A stretch of 64,000 nucleotides of DNA, from assembly GCA_003254905.1 (NCBI GenBank), contig QANU01086265.1:750151-814150 (forward strand), in the 5' to 3' direction. The stretch comes from Nissolia schottii (Eukaryota > Streptophyta > Magnoliopsida > Fabales > Fabaceae). Below the pieces are notes generated by a model that saw only the letters and a list, made by a program, of their open reading frames with translations, did not search any database and was not told where the DNA came from. Position 1 is the stretch's first letter. Each line of letters starts with the position of its first letter. Shown here in pieces: positions 1-10,600 of this stretch. The position numbers were made by a program, and so were the translations under genes.

Positions 1-199
1 ACCTAAAAATCGCAACATAATTAAACTCATAATAATATAATATAATAACTGAGACTTGTAAAAGTGGGTCCACGGTCATTAATCAAACCTGTAACTAATT
101 TTAAAGCGGGCCTAACTGACGAACACATGCTATTTATTTTTAAAATCTAATAATAATGTTTGGTCGCGTGTAAGTTAAAGGTATAGACCAATGGTCTTT

Positions 200-1560
200 G
201 TGCTGATGGGCATATGTTGCTTCGAAACACCGTCAAGACCAACGGCTATATATAACCAGAAATAGAGGAAGACGGAAAACAGAGCTTTCCCCCCCTTTGT
301 GCGTCGAAACACCGTCAAGATCCATGGCCGTTGCGAAGACCACACTGTGCGTCTATCATTGAAGGCATAGCCTCAAGAGGAAGAGTATAGGTCCCCCCTT
401 TCTTTCTCTCTCTGGTAACCTTTTCTTTCTTTCTTTCTTTCTTCATATTCATTCTGCTTTGATTCTCAAAAGAACATGTACCTTTCTGGCTTCCCGTAAT
501 GTTAACTGTAAAGCTCTGCTTTCATTCGTATCGTTTTCTATGTACTGCCCAATTGTGTGTCTCTCTCTCATATTTGGTAGTGACTTTCTCTTCTATTCTA
601 TTGACCCAACGGCAACCCCAACTTCATAATTGGAAATTGCCTTACAGGAAATTCAATACCCGATTCACTAATTTAATGGTTACCTGAGAATCTGTAAATT
701 GCAGTGATAGTGGTTGTGGTTTCCTTTAGCAATGTTTTGATTGGTATTGTGTGAGAGGAAAAGGGGATTACTGCTAACTCTTTCATGGCAATCAGGTGGA
801 AACCCAAAACCTTTCTTGGACTCCATAATTTGGTCTCAGTGGGTTTGGGCCTCCATTAATTCAATGTGAAAAGAATTTTGATTCATTATTTCATCTTAAT
901 GAAACATCCTCATAATTCTCGTAATTGCCAAAAGAAGAAAGTTTAGATTATAAAGATATTAAATCCCTCCTAGTTACTTGATGCATAATGGGTTTTTTTT
1001 TTGCATGATGTGGAGTTCCTTATGAAACATTAGTTAGCTTTGCAAAAGAATCCGATTCCTTTAAGTGCTGTAGTAGTTTGAATATTAAAGTAATGAAGTT
1101 TTTTGTTTTGTGATAGACTATAGTGATGTGATTTCCCATTTATTTCAATGCATGGAGAATTTGGAGTACTCACACTAGTTGATGTAATTCATCATTTTAT
1201 GCATTTACCTGTTGCTTAATTGATTATTTTTGGGTGCTGTTATGATGCGTTCCAATAAGATTCCCCTGTGCTCTTAGTTGATTTGTAAATACTTAATTTT
1301 TTTATTTTCAAGTCAAGATTCAAGAATTGCTTTTTTGCCTGTAGTGTGAACTTGTTTAATGTTTAGAATTTATGATAATTTCTGCAGCATATTCCGTCTC
1401 AACACACTTGGTGTTTTTGGATTGCTTGATGTTCCTTTGCCAGAATGATTTGGATATGATGTGTTTTTGAGAAGCACAAAGCATTTCGTATCTTGATGAA
1501 AGAGTCTGCGCACAACCAATTTTAGATTTGGTTAAATCTGTTGCTTTAGAGGTTAGTTTT
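200..1560 (+). other. Promoter and exon-like fragments of an unidentified gene (left arm)
   Basis: A TATA box (tatatataa) lies at about 247-255. A leader-like GC-richer stretch with a pyrimidine tract follows, then possible introns. One exon-like stretch ends at about 1550: the last 19 codons before a GT read DERVCAQPILDLVKSVALE in one frame, preceded in frame by EAQSISYL. A short 62-codon ORF at 499-687 has no recognisable family. A 16-base block (cgaaacaccgtcaaga) occurs twice, about 81 bases apart, around the TATA box. I do not recognise the gene. It could be a host gene fragment captured in the palindrome or the untranslated part of a transposon. The mirrored copy is at about 13570-14930 on the minus strand. 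Confidence 0.35.
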
Positions 1561-1879
1561 CAGTATATGGCTTCTATGTGAAATTACAAACTGTTGAAGA
1601 TAAAGGATTGTATTGTTTTATTTAGCCTCCACTTTTGATTGCCTGTGAAAATTACCGCCTAAATGATTTAAATTGACATTATCAACTTTTTTTTTTCCCA
1701 CTTCCATCATTTGATCATTATCTGCTAGTATGTTTCTTAATGCTTATCATATATGAGATTGGATTTGTGTTTTGAACATGTAATATGATTTATTGAGTAG
1801 AAGTACAAGTTCTTAAGGAAATCCTTAAAAATGTTGTTCCATGGTTGCACGTATGCATTTGATGTTGGCCTTGAAATTT

Positions 1880-4346
1880 ATTTAGAGATAACTCGATAAC
1901 TTGTGTGACTAGAAATTATTGTGAGATAATTTGATGACGTGTATAATTCTAGATATTGTGTGATTATTCAATGACTTTTACAAAGCTTTGTGAGATAATT
2001 CGATGACCTATTGGTATTAAAAAATTTTGTGAGATTATTTGATGGCTCGCATACCCTAAATATTGTGGGAGTAATTTGATGACTCTTGAGACTTTAAAAA
2101 ATTTGTGGAATAATTCAATGACTCATTGGTATTAGAAATTTTTGTGGGACTATTTCATGATTCATATGATCTTGGAAATTATCATGAGATAATTCGATGA
2201 CCCATTGGTATTGGAAATTTTTATATGATTACTTGATGATCTGTATGATCCAAGATATTGAGGAATTATTGGACGACCCTTGTGACATTGAAAAAATTTG
2301 TGGGATAATTCGATGAGTTGTTGGTGTTGAAAATTTTTGTGGGATTAGTTAATGACCAATATGACCCTAGATATTGTGGGATTATATGATGATCCTTGTG
2401 ACTTTGAAAAAAATTATGGGATAATTCGTTTACCCGTGTATTTTGAAATTATTGTGGAATAGTTTGATGACCTACTGGCATTCAAATTTTTGGCGGATTA
2501 TTTGAAGACTCGCATGACCCTAGATATTGTGAGATTATTCATTGACTTTGAAAAATTGTGAGATAATTAGATGACTAATTGGTATTGAAAATTTTTGTGA
2601 GATTATTTGATGACTCACATGACTCTAGATATTGTGGGATAATTCGATGATTCGTTCAAATTGAAAAATTTTGTGAAATTATTTGATGACCCACATAACC
2701 CTAGATATTGTTGGATAATTTCGATGATCTGCTGGTATTGAATACTTTTGTGGGATTATACAAAGACTCGTATGATCTTAAAAATTAATGTGGGACAATT
2801 TGATGACCTGTGTTTTTTGAAATTATCATGGGATAATTCGATAATTTTTTGCTGTTGAAAATTTTTGTGGGATTATTGGATGATTTGTATGACCCTAGAT
2901 TATTGTGAGATAATTTGAGAACCCTTATTTTTTGAAAAAAAAATTTGTAGGATAATTCAATAATCCATTAGTATTAAAAATTTATGTGGAATTATTTGAT
3001 GACCTGTATGACCTTAGAAATTATTGTGGGATAATTTGATGACCTATGTGTTTTGAAATTATTGGGGTATATTGAAAATTTGTGTGGGATAGTTCATTGA
3101 CCCATATGCCCCTACATATTGTGGGATTATTTGATCATCCTTGTGATTTTAAAAGTATTGTGGGATAATTCGATGACCTATTCATTTTGAAAATTTTTAT
3201 AGGATCATTTAATGACATGCGTGATTGTAACTATTGTGGGATTATTCTTTATGTCTTTGTGAATTTTGTGTGATAATTTGATCACATGTTCGTATCGAAA
3301 ATTTTTGTTAAATTATTTTATAAATCGTATGACTGATGACATTGTGGTAACTCGGTGGCCTGTTGGTATTAGAAATTGTTGTAGGATTATTTGATGATTC
3401 ATATGGCCCTAGATATTATTGGATAATTCAATGAACCTTGTGATTTTAAAAAATTTGTGGTATAAGAAGATGACTCGTTGGTATTGAAAATTTTTGTGAG
3501 ATTATTTGATGACTTTGAAAATTTTTGTAGGAAAATTTGATGACCTGTTGATATTGAAATTTTTGTGAAATTATTTGATTATCTGTATGATCTTGAAGAT
3601 TATTGTGGGATTATGTTTTTTGAAATAATTGCAATATAATTTGATTGGTATTTGAAATTTTTGAGCGATTATTTGATGACAAGTATGACACGGGATATTA
3701 TGACATAATTTGATGACCCATGTTACTTTTCAAATTTGTGGGATAATTTGATGACACGTTAGCATTGAATATTTTTGTGAGATTAGTTTGATGCCATATG
3801 GGACTCCAAGCTACTGTAGGATAATTCGACAATCTTGTGACTTAAAAAATTTTGTGGGATAATTTGATGATGCATATGACCCTAAATATTGTGAGATTTT
3901 TTTAATTACCCTTATGACTTTGAATAGTTTTGTGCAATAATTTAATCATCCGTTTGCATTGGAAATTTTTGTGAGATTATTTGATGACTCGTATAACTAT
4001 AAATATTGTGAAATAATTCGATGAGCCTTGTGACTTTAAATTTGTGGAATAATTCAATGACTCGTTGGTATTGAAAACTTTTGTGGGATTATTTGATGAG
4101 TCGTATAACTCAAGATATTGTGAGATAATTCGATGATTCGTTGCTGTTGAAAATTTTTGTGGGATTATTTGATGACGCTTATGACCCTAAAAATGAGTCA
4201 TTGGTATTGAAAATGATTGTGGAATTACTTGATGACTTGAATTGGATAACCCATGTCATTTTGAAAATATTTGTGGAATAATTTGTTGACACATATTTTG
4301 TAAATAATCCCCAGATTATTTTATGACCCGTATGATCTTTGAAAAT
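1880..4346 (+). repeat. Degenerate ~39-bp satellite array, left arm
   Basis: Units of roughly 37-40 bases repeat head to tail. Each opens with a core like tgtgggataattcgatgacc. Three tail types recur: one with a cgtatgaccctagatat motif, one with a ttgtgactttgaaaaa motif and one with a gttggtattgaaaattttt motif. They often follow one another, suggesting a trimer of about 115-120 bases as the higher-order unit. Copies are diverged by substitutions and small indels. No ORF of length runs through it; the 64-codon ORF at 4179-4373 is made of repeat units. Confidence 0.9.
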
Positions 4347-4914
4347 TGTTCCGAAGTATGCACCTCGGTTCACTCTCTAGATCTTGGAGCTTCAAGGTCT
4401 CTAATAAGGTCTTTGGGAAGGTCTCTGGACTCGCGTTGCGGTGGGTAACTGCAAACACTCCAACGCTCAAGTAAGCAAGGGTTTAAAGGAGTTTAGTAAG
4501 TGATAATTAGATGATCTTTCATACCTGGGGTATGGGTTTTTATATAGTTGGGGTGGTTGAGGTTCTTCCGCGTGTTGCGGTGGTGGGAGAATATTTCGTG
4601 TCCGCGTGTTGCGGTGGGAAGAAAGAATCTCGGAGCCGTTGAGCCCGAGAAGGTGGGAGCAGAAGATCTCGGAACCGTTCGAGGGCTCGCGAGTGGCCAG
4701 GCGAATTGGGCCGGTCCGCGGACTTTGGGTCCGGATCTTGGAGGTGGCTTAGGATGGGCCTTTATGGCCCAGTCCGTAACAGGAGCCCCCCAGCTCGGAG
4801 CGCGGACTGGAATGCTGCGGTCCGAGTTGGAAGTGTTTCGAGCGTAATTCTTTGTTGTTGGTTCCGCGGATGGAGGATATACGTTCGTGGAGGGCGTGAA
4901 TATCAGGGTTAACA
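4347..4914 (-). mobile_element. Tat-type Ty3/gypsy LTR, minus orientation (left arm)
   Basis: On the minus strand this runs from TGTTAACCCTGATATTC to CTTCGGAACA, that is TG..CA, 568 bp. It shares the layout and short motifs (gacgctcaa-taagca, repeated tccgagcg-like blocks) with the LTRs at 43823-44509 and 48456-49141, which belong to an element with gag and protease. Its flank is satellite DNA. The partner LTR at 7013-7639 is inverted rather than direct, so the pair is not a normal element but a duplicated 3' LTR. Confidence 0.7.
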
Positions 4915-5281
4915 GAGAGGACTTCCGCGGGGTTATGTTGCTATATGGGTCTTACCTGTTGGTGCCTGTCATGCATGGGTGCGCCGAGCAAGCATGCGCG
5001 GTCCATGTTTTATGTTTTGTCATGTAATATGATTCGCGAAGGTTGTCGGTGGTTGTGACTTATGGTCCTCTTATCGAAGACGTGACATTTTGGAATCTTT
5101 GATGAGACGTGCCTCCCGTCGTGGGGGATTTTGGTGCCATTTGATCGACGACACGTGGCGAGGGTGCGGCTGATGGTTGATCGAGGCAGGGATATAATGA
5201 TGACTTGGAGGGAAAACATTTCGTTTTTCGTGCCTCTTAAATAATCTAGTACGGTTTTCGAATTTTTTTGAAACCGCTCAG

Positions 5282-5474
5282 TATATAAGCCTCCCTTTGG
5301 CCATTTCCCTACCTTTTCACTTCCTATTCGCTCCGAACCCTTTCTCTTTTTTCTGCTCTGATGTGATTCTTCTTATGAAGCGATTTTTCTCGAGGCTTTC
5401 GCGATTCGGCTCATTTCTTCAGGAGGTCTTCATTTCCTGTGTTTGTCCGCCAACCTTGTGAGTATCTCTGATCG
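5282..5474 (+). promoter_or_regulatory. TATA box and leader with splice donor (left arm, inward)
   Basis: TATATAA lies at 5282-5288. A pyrimidine-rich leader follows and ends ccaacctt|GTGAGT near 5455-5464, an excellent plant 5' splice donor. In the partner arm the same leader feeds the Transposase_28-type ORF. Here the copy is cut 10-12 bases into the intron and points into the 3' end of that ORF from the opposite side. Confidence 0.55.
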
Positions 5475-6256
5475 CAGAGGACCCCCACCAGATAAAGCCA
5501 TAAAAAACTCTCGCTGCACAAGTTCCTCCGCAGACATATCCTCGGGGCGATGGTAGTGGGTGTTCCTGTTCCTGTAGCAGGATATCGCCACCATGGTATC
5601 CCTATCGCCATCCCAAAATGCCCTGGTCCCCAGAGCAGCAAAAAACTTAAAATATCTCCATTTAAACTCTTGGTAGGATTCCTCCAGGATTCCTCCCACC
5701 TGGTAAAGATCTTCGTTCCCACGTAGCCTTTGAAGGTATGCCAGCTACGATATCTAAACTGCGTCCCCAAAATCACGGTACCCTTGGGGTTTATCAAAGA
5801 ATAAAGGCTAAGAAAAGTCTTGGGAAACGGCACGACCCCAAACGTACCACACACCACCTGAAATCCGCGGAGGAGCGCCCAACCATTGGGATGGAGTTGC
5901 GTGGGGCTAAAAGCGGACAACGGCATTAACTCCCGCTCAAAGGGAGTAAATGGCAACCTAACCCCTAGGCGTGTAAAGAGCACCTCATACATCCACAGGA
6001 AATGTGGAGTATCGTTGTGCCTTAACACGCACGCTCTCTCATCTGCGGAAGCTACATCTACGCTATACTCGTGATCCTCCACGCCCTCCTTTGTTAACTC
6101 CAACGCCTCCCGGAGATGCTCCGCGTGCTCCCGACTAAAGACAGAGGGAATGGCAAAAGCCTCCGGGTCTATCCACCCGTAGGACATTCGCTCGTGAGAA
6201 CCCCTCAACGGGCGCACCCTCTTCAGCTCCTGATAGTTCTTCTTCAACCTCCCCAT
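5430..6256 (-). pseudogene. Broken Transposase_28 (putative gypsy type transposon) ORF, palindrome spacer
   Basis: The likely start is the ATG at 6256 (MGRLKKNYQE...), downstream of a splice acceptor; the open frame extends further 5' only through intron. The protein shows the family hallmark PTQLHPNGWALLRGFQVVCG preceded by LPFTPFERELMPLSAFS. This matches the plant Transposase_28 family (PF04195 as I recall it), an extra ORF of Tat-lineage gypsy elements with unknown molecular role. Around 5690-5700 the good reading moves to another frame (QEFKWRYFKFFAALG... RPEDMSAEELVQREFF), indicating a frameshift. The last codons (ILTRLADKHRK) come from the inverted leader of the left arm, so the natural C-terminus, usually a long charged coiled coil, is lost at the palindrome junction near 5474. 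It is non-functional as an intact ORF. Confidence 0.7.
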
Positions 6257-6482
6257 TATAAATTTTACTGAAAAATAATAGGGAAACAAAATCCCCATAA
6301 ACAACACCCCTACGGCAAAGAGACCCATAACCAGGACACAACAAAACCCACAACCAAGATACAACAAGAAAAATCACACAACATAACCCAATCGCAGCAA
6401 AACATGACCGAATCATAGCAAGCAGCAATAAAAAGATCAAACCCACAAAGATAGAAGCAGAGCAACAAAAAGAGCAACAAAA

Positions 6483-6676
6483 CGATCAGAGATACTCACA
6501 AGGTTGGTGGACAAACACAGGAAATGATGACCTCCTGAAGAAATGAGCTGAATCGCGAAAGCCTCGAGAAAAATCGCTTCAGAAGAATAATCGCCTCAGA
6601 GCAGAAAAAAGAGAAAGGGTTCGGAGCGAATGGGAAGTGAAAAGGCAGGGAAATGGCCAAAGGGAGGCTTATATAC
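6483..6676 (-). promoter_or_regulatory. TATA box, leader and intron donor for the central ORF (right arm)
   Basis: On the minus strand a TATATAAG box sits at about 6668-6675. A leader of about 170 bases follows, then the donor GTGAGT near 6495. The intron would run to TTTTTCAG at about 6272, just 16 bases before the ATG at 6256. This promoter is antisense to the flanking LTR. That arrangement fits the extra antisense ORF known in Tat-lineage retrotransposons. Confidence 0.55.
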
Positions 6677-7012
6677 CGAGCGGTTTCAAAAAAATTCAAA
6701 AATCGTACCAGAGTATTTAAGAGGCACGAAAAACGAAATGTTTTCCCTCGATCAACCATCAGTCGCACCTTGGCCACGTGTTGTCTATCAAACGACACCA
6801 AAATCCCCCACGATGGGAGGTACGTCTCATCAAAGATCCCCAAAAGTCACGTCTTCGATGAGAGAACCTCACAACCACCGACTACCTCCGCGGATCACAT
6901 TACGCGACAAAACATAAAATATGGACCGTGCATGCTTGCTCGGCGCACCCATGCATGACAGGCACCAACAGGTAAGACCCATATAGCAACATAACCCCGC
7001 GGAAGTCCTCTT

Positions 7013-7639
7013 TGTTAACGTTGATATTCACGCCCTCCACGAACATATATCCTCCATCCGCTGAACCAGCAATAAAGAATCACGCTCGAAACCCTTCCAA
7101 CTCGGACCACAGCATTCCAGTCAGCACTCTGAGCTGGGGGGCTCCTGTTACGGACTGGGCCATAAAGGCCCATCATAAGCCATCTCCAAGATCCGGACCC
7201 AAAGTCCGCGGACCAGCCCAATTCGCCTGGCCACTCGCGAGCCCTCGAACGGTTCCGAGATCCTCTGCTCCCACCTTCAGGCTCAACAGCTCCGAGTTTC
7301 TCTCCTCCCACCTTCTCGGGCTCAACGGCTCCGAGATCCTCTTCTCCCACCACAACACGCTGACACGAGATATTCTCCCACTACCGCAACACGCGGACAC
7401 GAGCACCGCGACACGCGAAAGAACCTCAACCACCCCAACTATATAATAACCCATACCCTAGGTATGAAAGATCATCTAATTATCACTCACTAAACTCCCT
7501 TAAACCCTTGCTTACTTGAGCGTTGGAGTGTTTCCAGGTACCCACCGTAACGTGAGTCCAGAGACCTTCCCAGAGACCTCATCAGAGACCTTGAAGCTCC
7601 GGGATCTAGAGAGTAGACTGAGGTGCATACTTCGGAACA
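7013..7639 (+). mobile_element. Tat-type Ty3/gypsy LTR, plus orientation (right arm)
   Basis: It begins TGTTAACGTTGATATTC and ends TTCGGAACA, 627 bp. It is the inverted partner of 4347-4914 but about 10 percent different by eye. It has extra copies of a block containing tccgagatcctc and cgggctcaac between about 7240 and 7400. The next bases outside are satellite in both arms, mirror images of each other, so the LTR was already in the satellite when the inverted duplication formed. Confidence 0.7.
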
Positions 7640-10600
7640 ATTTTCAACGATCATACGGGTCATAAAATAATCTGGTGATTATTTACAAATTATGTGTCAA
7701 CAAATTATTCCACAAGTATTTTCAAAATGAAATGGGAATCCAATTTAAGTCATCAAGTAATTCCACAATCATTTTCAATACCAATGAGTCATTGAATAAT
7801 CTCACAATATTTAGGGTCATAAGCGTCATCAAATAATCCCAAACAAACTTCACATACCAATAGGTCATCGAATTATCCCACAATCTCTTAGGTTACACAA
7901 GTCATCAAATAATCCCACAAAAACATCCAATATTAACAGATCATCGAATTATCCCACAAATTTTCAAAGTAATAAGAATTATCAAATTATCTCAATATTT
8001 AGGATCATACAATTCCTGAAATAATCACACAAAAAATTCCAATACTAACAAGTTATCAAAAATTAAAATTTTTCAAGATCAATGAATAATCTCACAATAT
8101 GAGTCACACAGGTTATCAAATAATTACACAAAAGTTTCAACTACGAACGCGTCAACAAAATTAAAAATTTTTAAGATCAATGAATAATCTCACAATAACT
8201 AGAGTCACACAGGTCATCAAATAATTACGCAAAAATTTCCACTACAAACGAGTCAACAAATTATTCCACAAAATTTTCAAAGTTACAATGGTCATCATCT
8301 TAAAAAAAATTACAATTAAATGGGTTATCAAATTATTGCACAAATTTTTCAAAGTCACAATGGTCATTATCTCACAAAAATTTCTAATACAAATGGGTTA
8401 TCAAATTATTGTACAAAATTATTCAAAGTCGTAAGGTTCATTGAATAATTCCACCATATTTAGGGTCATATGCATCATCAAATTATCCCAGAAATTTTTC
8501 AAAGCCACAAGAATCATTGAATTATCCACAATATCTTAGGGTCACACGGGTCATCAAAATAATCCCACATAAATATTCAATGCTAACAAGTCATCAAATT
8601 ATCCCACAAATTTAGAAAATAACAATGGTCATCGAATTATCTCACAAAATCTAGGGTCACAAGGATTATCAAATAGTCGCACAAAAATTTCCAATTAGAA
8701 CTAAACATCGAATTATCCCATGATGATTTCAAAATACACGGTTCATCAAATTATCCCACAATAATTTTTAATACCAAACGATCATCAAATTGTCGCACGA
8801 ATTTTTCAAAGTCATTGAATTATCTCACAATCTCTTAAGTCACTAAATAATCCCTCAAAAATATCTAATACTATAGATCATTGAATTATCCCACAAATTT
8901 TAAAAGCAAGAAGGGTCATCAAAATATATCACAATATCCAGAGTCATATTAGTCATCAAATAATCGCACAAAAATCTCCAATACAAATAGGTTATTGAAA
9001 TTAAAATTTTTCAAAGTCAATGAATAACCCCACAATATCTTAGGTCACATCGGTCATCAAATAAACCCACAAAAATTTATAATACCAACAAGTCATCAAA
9101 TTATCCTACAAAATTTTCAAAGTCATAAGCGTCATCAAATTATCCCTCAATGTCAACGGTAATATGAGTTATAAAATAATCTCACAAAAAAATTTGAATA
9201 AAAATGGATGATCAAATTATTGCACCAAATTTTTTAGTCATAAGGATTATCGAATTATCCCAAAATTTTTAGGGTCATACACGTTATCAAATAATCCCAA
9301 ACAAACTTTCCATACCAATAGGTTATCGATTATTCCACAAGTTTTTCAAAGTCACAAAGGTCATCGAATTATCCCACAACATCTTAGGTCACACAAGTCA
9401 TCAAATAATCTCACAAAAATTTTCAACATCGAGTCATCAAGTTATCCCATGACAATTCAAAATGCACAAAGTCGTCAATTTATCCCACAATAATTTTCAA
9501 AATTGTATGGATCATCAAATAATCCAACAAAAATTTCTAATATAAACGAGTCATCAAATAATTTTACAAAATTTTTCAATACCAACAAGTCATCTTATCA
9601 CCCCACAAATTGTTTAAAGTCACAAGGATAATTGAATTATCTCACAATATCTAGGGTCATACAATTCATCAAATAATCACATAAAAATTTTCAACAGCAA
9701 CGGATCATTGAATTATCCCACAATATCTCGAGTTATACGAGTCATCAAATAATCCCACAAAATTTTTTAATACCAACTAGTCATTGAATTATTCCACAAA
9801 TTTTTTAAAGTCACAAGGCTCATCGAATTATTCACAATATCTATGGTTAGATGGGTCACCCAATAATCTAACAAAAATTTCCAATGCAAATGGGTGATCA
9901 AATTATTGCAGAAAATTATTCAAAGTCATAAGGGTAATTGAAAAATCCCACAATATTTAGGGTCATATGCATCATCAAATTATCCCACCAATTTTTTTAA
10001 CTCACAAGGATCGTCGAATTATCCTACAATAACTTGGAGTCACACAAGTCATCAAAATAATCTCACAAAAATATTCAATGTTAACATGTCATCAAATTAT
10101 CCCACAAATTTGAAAAGTAACAAGGGTCATCAAATTATCTCATAATATCCAGTGCCATACTAGTCATCAAATAATCGCACAAAAATTTCTAATACCAATC
10201 AAATTATACCGCAATTATTTCAAAACACATAATCCCACAATAATCTGTAAGATCATGCAGATAATCAAATAATCTCACAAAAATTTCAATATCATCTGGT
10301 CATCAAATTTTCTTACAAATTTTTTCAAAGTTATCGAATGATCCAATAATATCAATAATCTCACAAAAATTTTCAATACCAACGAGTCATCTTCTTACAC
10401 CACAAATTTTTTAAAATCACAAGGGTCATTGAATTATCCAATAATATCTAGGGCCATATGAATTATCAAATAATCCTACCACAATTTCTAATACCAACAG
10501 GTCACCGAGTTACCACAATGTCTTTGGTCATACGATTTATCAAATAATCTAACAAATATTTTAATACGAACATGTGATCGAATTATCACAAAAAATTGAC

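Larger units (their letters stand above)
1..5474 (+). repeat. Left arm of 15 kb giant inverted repeat
   Basis: This arm reads as the reverse complement of 6483-15130. The outermost 1.88 kb matches 13250-15130 almost base for base; in the first 330 bases I count about four differences. The middle is a degenerate tandem array, and the inner 1.1 kb is an LTR plus leader. Pairing stops sharply after the bases agtatctctgatcg at 5474, which face 6483. The window begins inside or at the edge of the arm, because the partner sequence still pairs at base 1, so the true outer end is not seen. The arm is shorter than its partner mainly because its tandem array is shorter. Confidence 0.93.

Noticed and set aside
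4548..4912. ORFs of 99 and 68 codons in the left LTR, mirrored at 7012-7446
   Set aside because: They are GC-rich LTR sequence open by chance; the two LTR copies differ by indels that shift the frame.
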